Positions 5,020-6,992 of a stretch of DNA of 6,992 bases are shown here, in pieces. The stretch's first letter is position 1. Every line of letters starts with the position of its first letter. The translations under genes and the position numbers were made by a program. The stretch lies in NCBI GenBank assembly GCA_030612185.1, contig JAUWOI010000231.1, positions 1 to 6,992 of the forward strand. The letters are read 5' to 3'. This DNA is from Anaerolineae bacterium (lineage in GTDB: Bacteria; Chloroflexota; Anaerolineae; B4-G1). The notes under the pieces are model-generated. The model searched no databases, had not been told where the DNA came from, and was given only the letters and a program-made list of their open reading frames with translations.

Positions 5020-6440
5020 GATCGCGCCGCCGGGCCCCTTGGTGGGTCGTAGTATCCGACATCCTGCTGATCAACGCCAGCGTATTTCTAGCCTACTGGG
5101 TGCGCTACGAACTGCGGTGGCTCCGTGACGTCGCTCAACATCATCCTCTATCGGCGTATGTCCCCTTTGGCCTTCTGTTCACTGTACTGATGCTGCTGGC
5201 CTTCCAGATGGACCAGGTCTACCAACAGTGGCGCGGGCGCTCTTGGCTTGATCAGACCTACTGCATCATCAACGCCGCGGCCAAGTCCGTGGTGGTACTC
5301 TTTGCCATTACCTTTTTTCTGGACTTCTTCGGACCTCTTCAGTACTCACGGGCGCTTTTCCTGCAGGCAGGTCTGATCGTCATCGCACTAATGAGCGCGG
5401 CACGGCTGGCGCAGAACGGAATTGAGGGCCATCTGCGCACTCGCGGCGTCGGGGCAACCCGCGTCATCATCGTCGGGGCTGGCGAGGTGGGACGTACCGT
5501 TATGCGCACCATCGTGGCACGGCCCGAGTTGGGCTATCAGATCGCCGGCTTTGTGGACGATAATCCCCAGAAGGGCGAGACCGACATCGGTCGCTTCAAG
5601 GCCCTGGGGCCGCTGCGCAACCTATCCCGGCTGATCGAGGAAGAGGCAGTGGACGAGGTCATCATCACACTGCCCTGGATGTATCACCGCAAGATTATGT
5701 CCATCGTGCGCGAGTGTGAGCGGCGGCACGTGAGCGCCTGTATCGTGCCAGACCTCTTCCAGATGAGCCTGAGTCAAGTGGATGTGGACGACCTGGGCGG
5801 GGTGCCGCTGATCAGCGTGCGGGAGGTCGGATTCGGGAAGGGAGCGCTGCTGATTAAACGCGGAATAGACGTCGTGGGGGCCGTGATTGGCCTGGTGCTG
5901 GGGGCCCCACTCCTGGCGTTGATCGGGCTGGCTATCCGGCTCGATTCGCCCGGCCCGATCGTCTTTCGCCAGACCCGTGTGGGAGCCCGTGGAAAGACGT
6001 TCGAGATGTACAAATTCCGCTCAATGCGCGAGGGAGCCGAAACAGAACTGGAACAGTTGCGCGAACTAAACGAGGCCGACGGTCCTATCTTCAAGATTCG
6101 CGACGACCCACGCCTGACTCGCGTGGGCCGGTTTCTGCGGCGCACTAGCCTCGACGAACTACCACAATTGTGGAATGTGTTACGCGGGGAGATGAGCCTG
6201 GTTGGGCCACGTCCGCCCCTCCCGGCCGAGGTCACCCATTACATGGAGTGGCACAAGAAGCGACTGGAGGTACGTCCGGGGATAACCGCGCTGTGGCAGG
6301 TCAGTGGCCGCAGCACGCTCAGTTTCGACGAGGGGGTGCTGCTCGACATCTACTACATCGAAAACTGGTCTCTGTGGCTCGATTTCAAAATCCTGTTACG
6401 CACCATCCCCAAGGCGCTGTTTGGGGACGGCGCATATTAG
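5016..6440 (+). CDS. Polyprenyl-phosphate sugar-1-phosphate transferase (WbaP/WcaJ/EpsL-type priming enzyme)
   Basis: Read from GTG 5016 it is 474 residues, the usual size for this family. A basic N-terminus (RSRRR) precedes four hydrophobic helices (about 9-29, 47-65, 85-105, 112-129). A Rossmann-like CoA-binding domain follows with GAGEVG at 154-159. The C-terminal bacterial sugar transferase domain begins KRGID (281-285) and a membrane re-entrant helix. It continues with YKFRSMR (332-338), SLDELPQLWNVL with the catalytic Asp380-Glu381 pair, and VGPRPPLPAE (396-405). The enzyme transfers hexose-1-phosphate from a UDP-sugar to undecaprenyl phosphate, priming exopolysaccharide, capsule or O-antigen synthesis at the inner membrane face. 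It is coupled to the preceding GT4 gene by the GTGA overlap. Sugar specificity (glucose or galactose) is not visible. Its stop overlaps that of the convergent minus-strand gene. Confidence 0.95.
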   Translation: MRSRRRAPWWVVVSDILLINASVFLAYWVRYELRWLRDVAQHHPLSAYVPFGLLFTVLMLLAFQMDQVYQQWRGRSWLDQTYCIINAAAKSVVVLFAITFFLDFFGPLQYSRALFLQAGLIVIALMSAARLAQNGIEGHLRTRGVGATRVIIVGAGEVGRTVMRTIVARPELGYQIAGFVDDNPQKGETDIGRFKALGPLRNLSRLIEEEAVDEVIITLPWMYHRKIMSIVRECERRHVSACIVPDLFQMSLSQVDVDDLGGVPLISVREVGFGKGALLIKRGIDVVGAVIGLVLGAPLLALIGLAIRLDSPGPIVFRQTRVGARGKTFEMYKFRSMREGAETELEQLRELNEADGPIFKIRDDPRLTRVGRFLRRTSLDELPQLWNVLRGEMSLVGPRPPLPAEVTHYMEWHKKRLEVRPGITALWQVSGRSTLSFDEGVLLDIYYIENWSLWLDFKILLRTIPKALFGDGAY

Positions 6441-6661
6441 TACCCCCTCCTCGGCCCCTGCCACGCATTCAGTAGTAGCGTCACCTCCTGGTACAAGCCT
6501 GGACTGGCCCCCAGCCAGGCCGTGATCTCCTCCCGCTCCGGCTGCCGACCGTCCCACTTCCATCTCGTGGCCTGCTTGGCCACCAGGTCTAAGAACCGGC
6601 CCCGCCAGGGCTCATCCAGGGAAAACAGAGCTTCTGTAAGTGCCTTGACTCTTTCTTCCAC
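6437..6661 (-). CDS. Small soluble protein of unknown function, about 74 aa
   Basis: I do not recognise this protein, but it looks genuine. It begins EERVKALTEALFSLDEPW, is rich in charged helical residues, contains three or four Trp, and ends in a helix-like LYQEVTLLLNAW with a short basic tail. No membrane segment, signal peptide or Cys pair is present. GTG 6661 is chosen because AAGG lies 6 bases upstream; GTG 6685 in the same frame would add 8 residues (start VGEGVRFI) but has a poorer ribosome binding site. It is convergent with the phosphotransferase, and the two stop codons share the bases TTAG at 6437-6440, with no terminator between. Composition suggests a three-helix regulatory or adaptor-type protein, but that is only a guess. 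Confidence 0.6.
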   Translation of the reverse strand: MEERVKALTEALFSLDEPWRGRFLDLVAKQATRWKWDGRQPEREEITAWLGASPGLYQEVTLLLNAWQGPRRGY

Positions 6662-6755
6662 GATAAACCTTACCCCTTCCCCCACCCCACTGCATCCCAG
6701 ACGTCTAGTACGCCAAACGCACGTAAAGACTGGGAGAACGCATCACCGCCGCGCC
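6662..6755 (-). other. Upstream region of the small minus-strand gene
   Basis: This stretch leads into GTG 6661. It holds the AAGG ribosome-binding site at 6668-6671 and the alternative start GTG 6685. No convincing -35/-10 pair was found on the minus strand, so the promoter may have been displaced by, or lie within, the structured segment to the right. Confidence 0.4.
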
Positions 6756-6770
6756 TTGATTGCCTAACTT

Positions 6771-6785
6771 GTCGTGAAACACGAC
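6771..6785. repeat. Short hairpin near putative element end
   Basis: GTCGTG (6771-6776) pairs perfectly with CACGAC (6780-6785) around AAA. It could be the recognition hairpin of a single-strand transposon right end. There is no T-run, so it is not a standard terminator. Confidence 0.55.
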
Positions 6786-6789
6786 CAGA

Positions 6790-6821
6790 TGCCAGCGGAG
6801 GGCCATCGCCCTCCACTGGCA
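6790..6821. repeat. Strong hairpin, 13-bp stem
   Basis: TGCCAG (6790-6795) pairs with CTGGCA (6816-6821) and GGAGGGC (6797-6803) with GCCCTCC (6808-6814). The stem has a single C/A mismatch and a 4-base loop, CATC. It is very stable and GC-rich and has no T-run on either side, so a structured RNA or transposon end is more likely than a terminator. Confidence 0.75.
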
Positions 6822-6895
6822 CGGACTCCCAGTTCAAAGTGAGTGTAGATCCTGGCTCCATCCCCCTACAGCACGACCATGCATCAGGTCACCTC

Positions 6896-6922
6896 GGGGG
6901 TTACGAGCACGAAGCCACCCCC
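6896..6922. repeat. G5T/AC5 stem-loop
   Basis: GGGGGT (6896-6901) can pair with ACCCCC (6917-6922) around a 15-base loop. It lies 23 bases beyond the minus-strand stop at 6945 and could be one arm of a structured RNA. The pairing is low-complexity, so it is less certain than its neighbours. Confidence 0.4.
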
Positions 6923-6944
6923 ACAACGGAGATGTGATGTTGTA

Positions 6945-6992
6945 TTAAGCCCCTACGAATCCTGGCTGGCAGAGTGCCCCGGCGAAAGTCTC
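6945..6992 (-). CDS. C-terminal tail of a protein running off the window; possibly TnpB (IS200/IS605 family)
   Basis: On the minus strand a frame is open from the window edge (6992) to TAA at 6947-6945, giving only 15 residues: ETFAGALCQPGFVGA. Many TnpB proteins end, after their zinc ribbon, with a short variable tail containing a CGE-type motif; the opening Glu-Thr would fit as the end of such a motif. The structured stretch downstream with transposon-like hairpins supports this reading. With 15 codons the family cannot be proven, and the frame could be a chance opening. Confidence 0.25.
   Translation of the reverse strand, partial: ETFAGALCQPGFVGA

Larger units (their letters stand above)
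6756..6944 (-). ncRNA. Structured non-coding stretch; possible right end and omega RNA region of an IS200/IS605-type (TnpB) element
   Basis: No protein frame here looks real. On the minus strand, reading away from the putative TnpB stop, there are three hairpins: GGGGGT (6896-6901) with ACCCCC (6917-6922); a strong 13-bp stem with one mismatch at 6790-6821; and GTCGTG/CACGAC with a 3-base loop at 6771-6785. Eleven bases beyond the last hairpin lies TCAA (minus strand, 6759-6756). IS200/IS605 right ends are known to have a subterminal hairpin about 10 bases from a tetranucleotide cleavage site such as TCAA, and TnpB guide RNAs are made from the 3' end of tnpB and the right end. The fit is suggestive only. 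Confidence 0.3.

Noticed and set aside
6670..6861. Minus-strand 63-codon frame across the right-edge hairpins
   Set aside because: It runs through perfect hairpins, has a composition unlike neighbouring proteins and no ribosome binding site. The structure is better explained as RNA or a transposon end.

Overview
The window is about 60% G+C and reads like a chromosomal segment of a thermophilic or environmental Chloroflexota-type bacterium (Anaerolineae-like). This assignment is an inference from gene content, high-GC third positions and two -10 boxes placed almost on top of start codons (leaderless-style promoters). No rRNA, tRNA or CRISPR array was found.

Layout, left to right. (1) 3-830: the C-terminal part of a family 31 glycoside hydrolase, cut by the window edge. 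(2) 831-1202: a gene-poor stretch. It holds a 152-bp non-coding element (852-1003) with perfect 14-bp terminal inverted repeats and a perfect 8-bp target duplication, i.e. a MITE whose ends match the IS66 family. It is followed by a short ORF that may be a gene remnant. (3) 1203-2081: a patatin-like serine lipase/esterase with an intact Ser/Asp dyad. (4) 2119-3798: an ABC1/AarF/UbiB atypical kinase with two C-terminal membrane helices and its own extended -10 promoter. (5) 3865-5019 and 5016-6440: a two-gene surface-polysaccharide operon made of a GT4 glycosyltransferase and a membrane polyprenyl-phosphate sugar-phosphotransferase. They overlap by GTGA and are driven by a near-consensus promoter inside which sits a tandem 14-bp repeat. 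(6) 6437-6661, minus strand: a small unrecognised protein of about 74 aa, convergent with the polysaccharide operon; the two stop codons share the 4 bases TTAG. (7) 6756-6992, minus strand: no ordinary gene, but three hairpins and, at the very edge, a 15-codon open tail. I read this tentatively as the 3' end of an IS200/IS605-type TnpB element with its right end.

How the parts relate. The phosphotransferase would load the first sugar phosphate onto undecaprenyl phosphate, and the GT4 enzyme would add a further sugar to the lipid-linked chain. The hydrolase and lipase fit carbohydrate and lipid turnover. The UbiB-like kinase belongs to a family tied to quinone and lipid biology, but nothing here ties it to its neighbours.

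The most interesting signals are the perfectly preserved MITE, which can fold as a four-way cloverleaf, and the structured right edge that may include a TnpB guide RNA (omega RNA). Two start codons differ from the longest ORFs because promoter or ribosome-binding-site evidence places them internally: the GT4 gene at 3865 and the phosphotransferase at 5016.
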